DNA of 64,000 nucleotides from positions 1-64,000 of the forward strand of contig JAFTKO010000008.1 in the NCBI GenBank assembly GCA_017453205.1, read 5' to 3'. Below, piece after piece: positions 8,320 to 16,609 of the stretch. Under the pieces are notes generated by a model. The model was not told the origin of the DNA and did no database searches. It saw only the letters and a list, made by a program, of their open reading frames with translations. Position 1 is the first letter of the stretch. The number at the start of each line of letters is the position of its first letter. The position numbers were made by a program, and so were the translations under genes. The DNA is from Clostridia bacterium (GTDB lineage: Bacteria; Bacillota; Clostridia; Oscillospirales; CAG-272).

Positions 8320-9471
8320 ATGAAAAACTCCCCCCACAATGTAAGAACCATCAAAAATGACAATCGGGCGTTAATTTTCAACTATATTCGCAGAAGGCCC
8401 GTGTCCCGTGCCGACATTTCCAAGCGGTCGAACATGTCCAAATCGGCGGTCACCATGATCACCAACGATCTGATCAAAGAAGGACAGATCATTGAAATCG
8501 GAGCAACCGCGTCCTCACACGGCAGAAAATCGATCTTATTGGACATTGTTGCAAACTACCGCTATGCCGCGGGCATCGCTTTGCACCGAAAATATATTTA
8601 TATTTGCATCACCGACTTAAAATCCAACATCTTGGCATACTCCAATCACAAAATTTCTCAGTGGAACGATCCGTACAAAGCATTGGATTTTGCCTATGAG
8701 GAAATTTTGAGATTTTTGGATCAGCTGCAGATCCCCATGGAAAAATGCCTTGGCATCGGCGTTAGTGCACCGGGACCTTTGGATTACGTCACGGGAAAAA
8801 TCTTAAACCCTCCGGATTTTGAATTTTTCCATCACGTAACCGTTGGAGATTATTTGCGTAAGCGTTCGGGGCTCCCCGTAACGGTGGACAACAACGCGGT
8901 TTTGCTCACCATGCAGCAATACATCAGCGACAGCAGTCACAATTTTAAAAACTATATGTTTGTCGTCATTTCCGACGGTATCGGCTCCGCGATCATGACC
9001 AACGGCAACATTTACCGCGGTTTTGGCGGCTTTGCGGGAGAGTTGGGACACACCAGCATCCACGCAAACGGCAGTCGTTGCTCCTGCGGGAACACGGGAT
9101 GCCTGGAAAAATACATCAACCTAAAAAACCTACAGGAAAAATTCGGCTTTTCCTCTTATCAAAAGATGGTGGACGACGCCTATATGGGTGACAAGGAGTC
9201 CATCTCGATTTTAGAGTACATTGCCGACGAGTTCTCCTGTGCCCTTGCCAACATGGTAAATATGTTTGATCTTGACGGTGTCATCATTTACGGTCAACTT
9301 TCCTACCGCAGTGAAAAACTGGCAAAGATGTTGCAGGAGCGCATCAATTCCCGTTCGGTCATTACACGTACCCACCCGGTATATGTGTATTTTTCAAAAA
9401 TGCAACCCGATGAGGCAAGCGCCTCGGTTTGCTCCGCCATTATCAATCGGTACTTTGAGCAAAAGCTTTAA
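8320..9471 (+). CDS. ROK family transcriptional regulator (NagC/XylR type)
   Basis: A 383-residue regulator. The N-terminal winged helix-turn-helix (about residues 15-70, SRADISKRSNMSKSAV) is followed by a ROK sugar-binding domain with the ATPase-like segment GIGVSAPGPLD, GGFAGELGHTSI, and the zinc motif CSCGNTGCLE. Proteins of this class bind a sugar or sugar phosphate and release DNA. It is divergent to the manA-EEP-mannosidase operon, so regulation of that operon by a mannose-derived ligand is the simplest inference. An AAAGAGG site lies about 12 bases before the ATG. A hairpin just after the stop ends the transcript. Confidence 0.88.
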   Translation: MKNSPHNVRTIKNDNRALIFNYIRRRPVSRADISKRSNMSKSAVTMITNDLIKEGQIIEIGATASSHGRKSILLDIVANYRYAAGIALHRKYIYICITDLKSNILAYSNHKISQWNDPYKALDFAYEEILRFLDQLQIPMEKCLGIGVSAPGPLDYVTGKILNPPDFEFFHHVTVGDYLRKRSGLPVTVDNNAVLLTMQQYISDSSHNFKNYMFVVISDGIGSAIMTNGNIYRGFGGFAGELGHTSIHANGSRCSCGNTGCLEKYINLKNLQEKFGFSSYQKMVDDAYMGDKESISILEYIADEFSCALANMVNMFDLDGVIIYGQLSYRSEKLAKMLQERINSRSVITRTHPVYVYFSKMQPDEASASVCSAIINRYFEQKL

Positions 9472-9481
9472 TAAATGAACA

Positions 9482-9517
9482 AGGGCAGTTGTAGATGCAA
9501 GCATTTACAACTGCCCT
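9482..9517 (+). terminator. Hairpin after the ROK regulator
   Basis: Perfect 12-base stem (AGGGCAGTTGTA with its complement), 12-base loop, followed by ACTTGATTTT. Only a weak U-run, but the position right after the stop codon suits a terminator. Confidence 0.6.
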
Positions 9518-9586
9518 ACTTGATTTTGTAAATTTAATTAGCTATGATGGAATTATAAAATACAAATTCAAGATGTTCGGTCTTGT

Positions 9587-11095
9587 TCAATCTTCTTTCT
9601 TTTTACGAATGAGTGCGGGAACGGTTGCCGCAATTGCAAGGAGTGCGACAGATGCACCGCCGACAACACTTGCACAGCCGCCCTCGTCCTCATCGGCGGG
9701 AGCGTTTGTAGCGGGCGTGGTAGGCGCCTCGGTTACGGGCTCGGTCTCGTCATCCTTGTCGTCGCCGCCTGCGGGAGGATTGGTGGTTCCGCCCTGCTGA
9801 CCGCCTTGGTCATCATTGCCGCCTTGATCGTCATTTTCAATCACGGGAGAGGGTGCAACAGTGGTATCGGCTACCAAAATGATGGGATACTGATCCTTAT
9901 CGGCACCGGTATTCAATTGGAATGCAGAGCCAAGCTTGGTGATCATTTCCGCAGACTTGAGCGCCTCGGCAGTGACCTCGGTGCCGTTGAAAGCAGGCTG
10001 AGTAGCATCCACACCGATATCCGCGTATGCGGTGTATTGCGTATAGTCAAAGTTTGCATCGGTGTGATTGGTGTTGGTAAACTTGTTGATGACGCCGGCA
10101 AGCGTATAGCAATTGGTAAAGGTGGTTACAGCCGTACCGGGATTGCTCGAGCCGACGTTGGTCTCAGCGCTCATCGCACCGATACAGGTGGAGCCTTCAT
10201 TTCCAACCAAAAGACCTACGTTCAAGCAATTTTCGGCAACCACGCCGCCATCGTTTTTGTTGTTCCAACAACCCATACCGGAGAGCTTGGTGTCGGTCTT
10301 TTTGCTTGCGTCATTCACTCTCCATGCAAGCAGCGTACCGTAGTTGATGCAGTTTTTAAAGGTCGTGTTATCTCTGTTGGTTGCGGAGATACCTGCCGCA
10401 CGGCTACAAGTTGCAATGATGGTAGCATAGTTGATGCAACCCTCAAAGGTAGCAGCCTTAGCGTCGGACGAAAAACCGCCCACATGGTAATTGGACTTGA
10501 TGGTACCGTACATCGTGCAATAGCGGATGACACCGTAATTTCTTACAGCCAAGCCCGCCGCACGGTCGCCCTTACCTGTGATATTCACAGTAGCGGTCAC
10601 ACGGGAGATGACACCGTCCTCTTGATTTTTGTTGATCAAACCAACATCGGTAGCTTCACTTGCCAAGGTGACATTGGTAAAGTTGACATCCCAAATTTGA
10701 CCGTTGTTTTCATTACAAAAGCCGTAAATTTCTTTGTTGCCGCTGAGGTTGATGCCGTCAATGGTCAGATTTTTGATGATAGCGGTGAGGTCGAGCATAT
10801 CAAACATCGAGTCCGCCATGGGTTGTGTCAAGGTGATCTTGTGGCCGTTGCCGTCAAGCACGCCAGCAAACCATTCAATCTCTTCCCAAACCTGCGTCAA
10901 GGTAATGTCCGCGGTAAGAACATAGTACATGTCACCCTCGCCGTCCTCGTTAACGTCATCGATGAACTTCAACAGGTCTGCCTCGGTGGCAATTTCGGTG
11001 TACCCCGTGTAGTCGGTCTCCTCCGCGACGGGCATAATCGTCAGCATGCCTGCAAGCATGGTTACAATCAACAATACAGATAATAGCTTTTTCAT
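9587..11095 (-). CDS. Secreted repeat protein with Gly-Cys C-terminal anchor (502 aa)
   Basis: The start at 11095 (MKKLLSV) begins a signal peptide; an in-frame upstream ATG at 11155 is rejected because it adds a charged extension. After the leader comes a module opening with YTEIATEADLLKFIDDV and VLDGNGHKITL, then short repeats of the type INYGT/ECAN seen in GLUG-like and parallel beta-helix adhesins. A Gly/Gln- and Thr/Pro-rich linker leads to a C-terminal tail: GGCASVVGG, a hydrophobic helix, and RKKKED. The protein matches the second module of the 909-residue neighbour upstream and looks like a shortened paralogue. Probable role: surface adhesion or carbohydrate contact. No catalytic motif was seen. 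Confidence 0.75.
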   Translation of the reverse strand: MKKLLSVLLIVTMLAGMLTIMPVAEETDYTGYTEIATEADLLKFIDDVNEDGEGDMYYVLTADITLTQVWEEIEWFAGVLDGNGHKITLTQPMADSMFDMLDLTAIIKNLTIDGINLSGNKEIYGFCNENNGQIWDVNFTNVTLASEATDVGLINKNQEDGVISRVTATVNITGKGDRAAGLAVRNYGVIRYCTMYGTIKSNYHVGGFSSDAKAATFEGCINYATIIATCSRAAGISATNRDNTTFKNCINYGTLLAWRVNDASKKTDTKLSGMGCWNNKNDGGVVAENCLNVGLLVGNEGSTCIGAMSAETNVGSSNPGTAVTTFTNCYTLAGVINKFTNTNHTDANFDYTQYTAYADIGVDATQPAFNGTEVTAEALKSAEMITKLGSAFQLNTGADKDQYPIILVADTTVAPSPVIENDDQGGNDDQGGQQGGTTNPPAGGDDKDDETEPVTEAPTTPATNAPADEDEGGCASVVGGASVALLAIAATVPALIRKKKED

Positions 11096-11132
11096 AATAG
11101 GTTCCCTCTCTCTGAAAAATCGGTTTTGAGAA

Positions 11133-11169
11133 CGGAGCAACCGCAAATATTTCAATTACGGTTGCTCCG
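11133..11169 (-). other. Intercistronic hairpin between the two repeat-protein genes
   Basis: Perfect 11-base inverted repeat CGGAGCAACCG with a 15-base loop in the 85-base gap. In the direction of transcription it is followed by TTCTC and not a U-run, so it could attenuate transcription or stabilise the upstream message. Confidence 0.5.
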
Positions 11170-11180
11170 CAATTTCAAAG

Positions 11181-13910
11181 TCAGTCCTCTTTCTTTTTGC
11201 GAAGCACAACGGGAGCAATTGCCGCCATTGCGAGCAATCCGATCGATGCAACACCGATCACACTGCCGCATCCGCTTTCCTCTTCGGTCGTAGTTGCGGG
11301 AGCGTTGGTGGTGGGCTCGGTTACGGGTTCGGTCGTGGGCTCGGTCTCATTATCCTTGTCGTCGCCGCTTGCGGGAGGATTGGTGGTTCCACCCTGTTGA
11401 CCGCCTTGTTGACCGCCTTGATCGTCCTCTTCTTCCTCGGGCATCGGCTCGGTCTCGGTATCAGCCGCAAGGTCAATGGGATATGCGCTTGCATCGTCAC
11501 CCGTGTTGAGCACAAATGCACTGCCCAGCTTGGTCACCATTTCGGCGGAAGCAAATTCAGCCGCGGTGACAACCGTACCGCTGGTATTTTCACTACAACC
11601 GTCAAGCGGTGCCTCCAATTCATCTACACCGTCAATGATATTGTCATCGATCAAAACATAAGTGGTATAGGTCTCGTCGGTGTAACGGTTGAGCAGATTT
11701 TCCACCGAATAGCAGTTCTTTACATACTGATCAATGTTCATGGTTCTGGAGGAAATTCCGCCGACATACACGCACGTGCTCTTTACAATGATGGTACCTG
11801 CGTTAAAGCAGTTTTCGATAAGGTATGCGTCACCCTCTTCACAAATACCGATACCGCAAGCCTTGGAGTCATTGTTCGTCGCATTCCCTTCTCTGAAGGA
11901 AATGCAGGTACCGTAGTTACCGCAATTCTTAATTTTGTTGCCGGCACTGTTGGAAGGAGAAATACCTGCTGCACGGCTCTGTCTTGCAATAATGGTTGCA
12001 AAGTTGAGGCAAGAATAGATCTCACCGGTAGAACGGTTTCTTGCCACAATACCGCCGACATGGTAGTTGGAATCTACCTTACCAAAGGAAGCGCAGTAGC
12101 GAATGATACCGTTGTTGTCGATCACAAAGATAGATGCGCGGTCGCCCTTACCGGTAACATCAGCTTCACAAGAAACGTGCGCAATGGTACCGTTGTTGGT
12201 CTCAATCATACCGGCGTTGGTACCGGAGCTGACCATCTTGGCGTTGGTAAAGTTCACGTTCCAAATCTGACCTTCTGCATTTTTTGCAAAACCGATACCG
12301 CCTGTGGTATTGATACCGTCGATGGTAAGGTTCTTTACGATAGAGTAGATATCCAACATATCAAACATGGGTTTGGTGGACGGTTGGGTAAGGGTAATGG
12401 TGTGCCCGTTACCGTCAAGCACGCCTGCAAACCACTCAACCTGTTCCCAAGCAGAGGAAACTGTAATATCGGCGGTCAGAACGAGCTTTTCCTCGCAGTA
12501 GTCATCTGCGATCTTAAGCAGATCTGCCTCGGTAGCGATCTCGATATAATCGGAGTAGTCGGTGTCGGAAGCCATACCAGCTTCACCAAGGTAACCGACG
12601 TTACCGGTGTATGCGGGAAGTTCGGGCTCTGCGAGTGCGATGGGATAAGTAGCATCACCGGTGTAAACAAATGCGGAGCCGAGCTTTTCCGCCATTGCCG
12701 CAGAAGCAAATTCAGCCGCGGTCACAATGGTACCGTTGGAGCCCAATCTTTGAGCATCGTCATTGTCCTTGGTTGTGGTGTCATCGCTTACCACCTCATA
12801 GGTAGTAAAGGTAGTATCCTTATAACGGTTGATCAAACCGGTAACGCCATAGCAGTTGATGACGTTGGTATCGGCTACGGTGGGAGCAGCCACAACGATG
12901 TTACCTACATATTTGTTGATGGCGCTGGTAATGAGAGTACCTGCGTTTGCGCAGTTCTCGATGGTATACTTGGATTTTTCAACTACACCAATACCCGCCA
13001 CCTTTGCGTCGGTGTTGGTGAGGTTGTTCTTTCTGTAAGCCGTCAAGGTACCGTAGTTGATGCAGTTTTTGATTACGGTATTATCGGTGCTACCTTCGCC
13101 TGCACTGATACCGCCAACGCGGGAATCATGACCGGTAACATCACCGTAGTTGATACAGTTCTCGATGGTCTTCTTGTTAGCCGAAGCAATACCGGCGGCA
13201 CGCATGGAGCCTGCGGTAATCTCGCCGTAGTTGATACAGTAACGAACCGTACCGCTGTTCTCCGTGGTGATACCGGCGGCATTCTCGCTACCGGCATAAA
13301 CAGTACCCGAGAAAGTGCAGTACTCGATTACAGCATTGGCTTTATTGATATCCACAATACCTGCCGCACGCTTACTGGGAGCCGAGATTGCACCCTCGGT
13401 TACCGTAACACCCGTCACGGTATTGTAATTGTCACCGATGAGGGCAGCATCACTGGTGTTGTTGCCGTTGTTGGTAAGGGTAAGACCGTTTACGGTGATG
13501 TTGGAAATAACGCCATAGCTTTTGTAAACCAAACCATAAGCAGCCTTGTTAACCTCTACTTTCATGCCGACGATGACCAAATTTTTAACTGTGGCATTTT
13601 TGTTGCTTTCAGCATAAGAACCGTTGTTGTTGGTTCCGCCGATGGTATCAAACCAAGGAGCGGTTGCGGTCACGGCACTTGCATCGATCTTATGACCCTT
13701 GCCGTCCAGTGTACCGTTAAATGCGCCCAAGTTAAGGGCAGCTGTCAGTGTAATGTCTGCTGTGAGGACGTAATTGCCGTCGGTGTTGGCAATTGCGGCA
13801 AGCTCAGCCTCGGTATCGATCTCAGTCGCGGCAGTGTCCGCAGTGGGAACGATGACAAACAAACTTGCAACCATTGCAAGAACCAATAATACGGATAACA
13901 GTTTTTTCAT
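11181..13910 (-). CDS. Secreted two-module repeat protein with Gly-Cys C-terminal anchor (909 aa)
   Basis: Signal peptide (MKKLLSVLLVLAMVASLF) followed by two homologous modules, about residues 25-435 and 450-815. Each opens with a TEAEL/TEADLL...YVLTADIT segment and LDGxGH, and continues with repeated INYG/CINYGE/NAGT strings typical of right-handed beta-helix surface proteins. The C-terminal linker is Gly/Gln, then Glu/Pro/Thr rich, and ends GCGSVIG, a hydrophobic helix and RKKKED. The second module is the version carried alone by the 502-residue downstream gene. Function is unknown; adhesion or glycan capture is the usual inference. Large open frames on the other strand here are shadows caused by codon bias. 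Confidence 0.75.
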   Translation of the reverse strand: MKKLLSVLLVLAMVASLFVIVPTADTAATEIDTEAELAAIANTDGNYVLTADITLTAALNLGAFNGTLDGKGHKIDASAVTATAPWFDTIGGTNNNGSYAESNKNATVKNLVIVGMKVEVNKAAYGLVYKSYGVISNITVNGLTLTNNGNNTSDAALIGDNYNTVTGVTVTEGAISAPSKRAAGIVDINKANAVIEYCTFSGTVYAGSENAAGITTENSGTVRYCINYGEITAGSMRAAGIASANKKTIENCINYGDVTGHDSRVGGISAGEGSTDNTVIKNCINYGTLTAYRKNNLTNTDAKVAGIGVVEKSKYTIENCANAGTLITSAINKYVGNIVVAAPTVADTNVINCYGVTGLINRYKDTTFTTYEVVSDDTTTKDNDDAQRLGSNGTIVTAAEFASAAMAEKLGSAFVYTGDATYPIALAEPELPAYTGNVGYLGEAGMASDTDYSDYIEIATEADLLKIADDYCEEKLVLTADITVSSAWEQVEWFAGVLDGNGHTITLTQPSTKPMFDMLDIYSIVKNLTIDGINTTGGIGFAKNAEGQIWNVNFTNAKMVSSGTNAGMIETNNGTIAHVSCEADVTGKGDRASIFVIDNNGIIRYCASFGKVDSNYHVGGIVARNRSTGEIYSCLNFATIIARQSRAAGISPSNSAGNKIKNCGNYGTCISFREGNATNNDSKACGIGICEEGDAYLIENCFNAGTIIVKSTCVYVGGISSRTMNIDQYVKNCYSVENLLNRYTDETYTTYVLIDDNIIDGVDELEAPLDGCSENTSGTVVTAAEFASAEMVTKLGSAFVLNTGDDASAYPIDLAADTETEPMPEEEEDDQGGQQGGQQGGTTNPPASGDDKDNETEPTTEPVTEPTTNAPATTTEEESGCGSVIGVASIGLLAMAAIAPVVLRKKKED

Positions 13911-13987
13911 AACATTGTTTCCTTTCGCAAATTAAAATTAATTTGAATTAATTTGATTTAAATATCTAAACAAATTATTTAAAATGA

Positions 13988-15532
13988 CTATTCTTCTGTT
14001 GTGAGACCGCTCTGATTGGTCAGTGCAGTCAGCAGTTTTTGCAGCTTTGCATTCCAAGAGTTTTTGTACTTGGAGGTGCTGGAGGGTGCATCATCCTTAT
14101 TAATAAACGTGCGATAGAAGTTGTGAATGTTGTTTAGCTCTTTTCCCCATGCAAATGCAAAGTCAACGTATACGCTGTCGCGAATGAGGTCAACCATTTT
14201 TGCAGACTCCGGGTCACGGGAGTAGCGGTACTTGAGCGCCTCATCATAGTATGCCGTGGTTACCGCCTCGGACATGGAAGCCATTGCCTCCAACGTTGCA
14301 GCCGCCGCTGCGATTTGAGAGCTTTGAGAATAAATGCCGTACAGAGAGCAACCGTCATGAATGCCCGCATAGTATGTACCCTGTGCCTCGTTGAGCATGG
14401 GAGAAGGAATGATACCGTAGTTTTCCATTTCGGTCAAGAATACCTCTGCCAACAAGATCTTGTCATGCGTAAAGAGCACGTTTCCTTGAGAGAAGAGTCC
14501 CATACTGTTGGTGGAGTGTTTGCTGGGTGCCATATAAGTACCCTTGTTGTTATTATAAAGAATATTATACATCTTTGTTGCAAACTCCAATCCCGCGGGA
14601 TAGGTTTTTACATCCGACAGGACAATACTGATTTCCCCTGCCTCATTGGTGACGCTGAACTTGACACCGGCACCGATCGACATACCGTCCAACGGGTCGA
14701 TGTTCTCGATGACAAAGCCGAGGGTATCGGTCTCATCCCAAACATCGTCGGCAGATACCGCCACCTGCTCGATCATGGTTGCCATCACGTCCAGATTCCA
14801 TCCCTTGTTCTCTACCAACGTGTAGATATCGCCGTAGGTATCCTTGAGTGCATCATTATACATATCAAGGTTTACAAAGGTGCAGTACATACCGCCAAGG
14901 TAACGGAGGGAAAGGTCACCTGTCACCCAATACATTGCATTGTTGTAGGAAAGCGCTTCGCTGTAATTCTTAGACCAATAGTCCTTGCTGATATCCACAT
15001 AATCCGCGCTATGCTGACTCATGGTATTGAAGTTGAGAACCAGCCCCTCGCTTGCCATCGCAATGTCCCATGCTTGATAACCGCAGATGACATCGTACTC
15101 GGAAGTACCCGAACGCAGATCGGTGATCAGCGCACTACGTATAACTGCATCATTGAGCGCATAGGGCGAAATGATGACGCCAAGGCGATCCTCTACGTCG
15201 AGATTGCGGTAGTAGACCTGCTCGTCAACCGTGTTGGTACCCGCATCACCAATCGCGTAGCCGTCAATGGCGATCGAGCGCTCCGCAAAGGTTCCGCCCA
15301 AGCCGGAGCTGACCTCACCGATGAGGAACTTGATCTCCTCATTTTCAAACTTTAAGTTTGAGGGGAGATCGTCGCGGTAACCGTTGTCGGTCTCATCGGT
15401 CACACCGCTGTTGTCAACTGTCGTTCCCTCTTCCTTGCCCTTGTCCTTGTCACAGGCCGCAAAGCAAGCCAACGCGCCAAGCAAAAGAGCAAAGGTCAAA
15501 AGAAGCAAGAGTAAGCGTTTGATTTTGTTCAT
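13988..15532 (-). CDS. Extracellular solute-binding lipoprotein (ABC importer substrate-binding protein)
   Basis: A 514-residue lipoprotein. The start at 15532 (MNKIKRLLLLLL) is chosen over an upstream ATG because it opens the signal peptide and has AGGAGG nearby; the lipobox is FAAC near residue 25. The body shows the domain pattern of large family-1 sugar-binding proteins of gut Clostridia (SEYDVICGYQAW, GNVLFTHDKILLAEV, APSKHSTNSMG). No permease or ATPase gene is adjacent, so it is an orphan binding protein or partners with a transporter elsewhere. It is the first gene of the minus-strand set with the two repeat proteins and has its own promoter. Confidence 0.8.
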   Translation of the reverse strand: MNKIKRLLLLLLTFALLLGALACFAACDKDKGKEEGTTVDNSGVTDETDNGYRDDLPSNLKFENEEIKFLIGEVSSGLGGTFAERSIAIDGYAIGDAGTNTVDEQVYYRNLDVEDRLGVIISPYALNDAVIRSALITDLRSGTSEYDVICGYQAWDIAMASEGLVLNFNTMSQHSADYVDISKDYWSKNYSEALSYNNAMYWVTGDLSLRYLGGMYCTFVNLDMYNDALKDTYGDIYTLVENKGWNLDVMATMIEQVAVSADDVWDETDTLGFVIENIDPLDGMSIGAGVKFSVTNEAGEISIVLSDVKTYPAGLEFATKMYNILYNNNKGTYMAPSKHSTNSMGLFSQGNVLFTHDKILLAEVFLTEMENYGIIPSPMLNEAQGTYYAGIHDGCSLYGIYSQSSQIAAAAATLEAMASMSEAVTTAYYDEALKYRYSRDPESAKMVDLIRDSVYVDFAFAWGKELNNIHNFYRTFINKDDAPSSTSKYKNSWNAKLQKLLTALTNQSGLTTEE

Positions 15533-15654
15533 AAAATCCTCCTTTAAATAAAAAGTTTTTTGGGTTGAACGTTCCTCGGGAATGCGGTTCGTTTCTCTCT
15601 TTTCCACCTTCTTCCATCACAAATTGTTCAAAGCTAAAACCAAGTCACACCATT

Positions 15655-15682
15655 ATTTTACCACAAAAATGATTTTTGTCAA
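15655..15682 (-). promoter_or_regulatory. Promoter of the solute-binding protein gene
   Basis: Read on the minus strand: TTGACA, 16-base spacer, TAAAAT. It gives a leader of about 120 bases before the start at 15532. The 304-base spacer 15533-15836 holds this promoter and the divergent one at 15776; nothing else was seen in it. Confidence 0.65.
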
Positions 15683-15775
15683 GAGTAAATTGTGTATTTT
15701 GCAAATTTTGTGAATTATCCACAACTTACATAATGAAACTTTGGTAAAAAATAAAAGCATCTTTTTGTTCAAGCC

Positions 15776-15803
15776 TTGACATTTAAAAAAATTGTGGTAT
15801 AAT
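15776..15803 (+). promoter_or_regulatory. Promoter of the glycyl radical enzyme operon
   Basis: TTGACA, 16-base spacer, TATAAT, about 33 bases upstream of the activase start. The ribosome site AAGGAGG is 7 bases before the ATG at 15837. Confidence 0.75.
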
Positions 15804-15836
15804 ATATAGTGAGAACGAGTTTTAAGGAGGTGTTTT

Positions 15837-16571
15837 ATGCCGCAAAATCAAATTAAATACTTTCAAAAGGGCTTTAACTTCTCACAGGACGGCCCCGGCA
15901 ACCGTTTGGTCTACCATTTGTACGGCTGCAACTTCCGCTGTCCATGGTGCGCCAACCCCGAGTGCTTTGCCGCAGACACCAAGGTCACGGCACAAACGGT
16001 GGAAGAGGTCGCCAACGAGATCCTGCGTTCCCGCCCCATGTTCTTTTCGGGCGGCGGCGTCACCTTTACCGGCGGTGAGCCGACCTTGCAATTCGAGGCA
16101 CTAAAGGAGCTCCTTATTATAATTAAGGAACAAAACATCCATACCGCAATCGAATGCAACGCCTCCCACCCGCGCCTTTGCGAGTTGTTCCCTTACATCG
16201 ACCACTTAATGATGGATCTCAAACACCCCTCGGACGCGGCACACAAGGCGATCGTGGGCATGGGCAACCAAACCGTGCTCGACAACATTGCCGCCGCGGC
16301 ATCCACGCGACAGCTTGCCTTGCGTATTCCACTCGTGAATGGCTACAACACCGACGACGCGTGTATCGATGGCTTTATCGGCTTTCTTTCGACGCTCCCT
16401 CAAAACCCGCTTTTGACCGTGGAGCTTATCTCCTACCACGAATACGGCAAGGTCAAATGGCAAAAGCACGGCATGGAATACACCGTGCAAAACGGATTTG
16501 TTCCGCCCGCGCGCCTTGCCGAGATCCGCGAGCGTTTCCGACAAGCGGGTATTTCCACCATTCAAACTTAA
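15837..16571 (+). CDS. Glycyl radical enzyme activating enzyme (radical SAM)
   Basis: Uses a [4Fe-4S] cluster and S-adenosylmethionine to make the glycyl radical on the enzyme encoded next. 244 residues. The cluster motif CxxxCxxC is at Cys31, Cys35 and Cys38 (GCNFRCPWC), and GGGVTFTGGEP is the SAM-binding GGE region. The length matches the minimal pyruvate formate-lyase activase. The extra ferredoxin-like double-cluster insert found in most activases of glycyl radical dehydratases and decarboxylases is absent. That is notable because the partner looks like an eliminase. The gap to the partner gene is 38 bases. Confidence 0.93.
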   Translation: MPQNQIKYFQKGFNFSQDGPGNRLVYHLYGCNFRCPWCANPECFAADTKVTAQTVEEVANEILRSRPMFFSGGGVTFTGGEPTLQFEALKELLIIIKEQNIHTAIECNASHPRLCELFPYIDHLMMDLKHPSDAAHKAIVGMGNQTVLDNIAAAASTRQLALRIPLVNGYNTDDACIDGFIGFLSTLPQNPLLTVELISYHEYGKVKWQKHGMEYTVQNGFVPPARLAEIRERFRQAGISTIQT

Positions 16572-16609
16572 AAAACATCATATTATTCTTAACAGAAAGG
16601 TGAAACAGT

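Noticed and set aside
11397-13889. Long open frame on the plus strand (830 codons)
   Set aside because: It is antisense to the two-module repeat protein, which has signal peptide, repeats and anchor; the shadow lacks any domain and a ribosome site.
9587-13910. CRISPR-like regular repeats
   Set aside because: The repeats are in-frame protein repeats (INYG, LDGxGH) without constant spacers.
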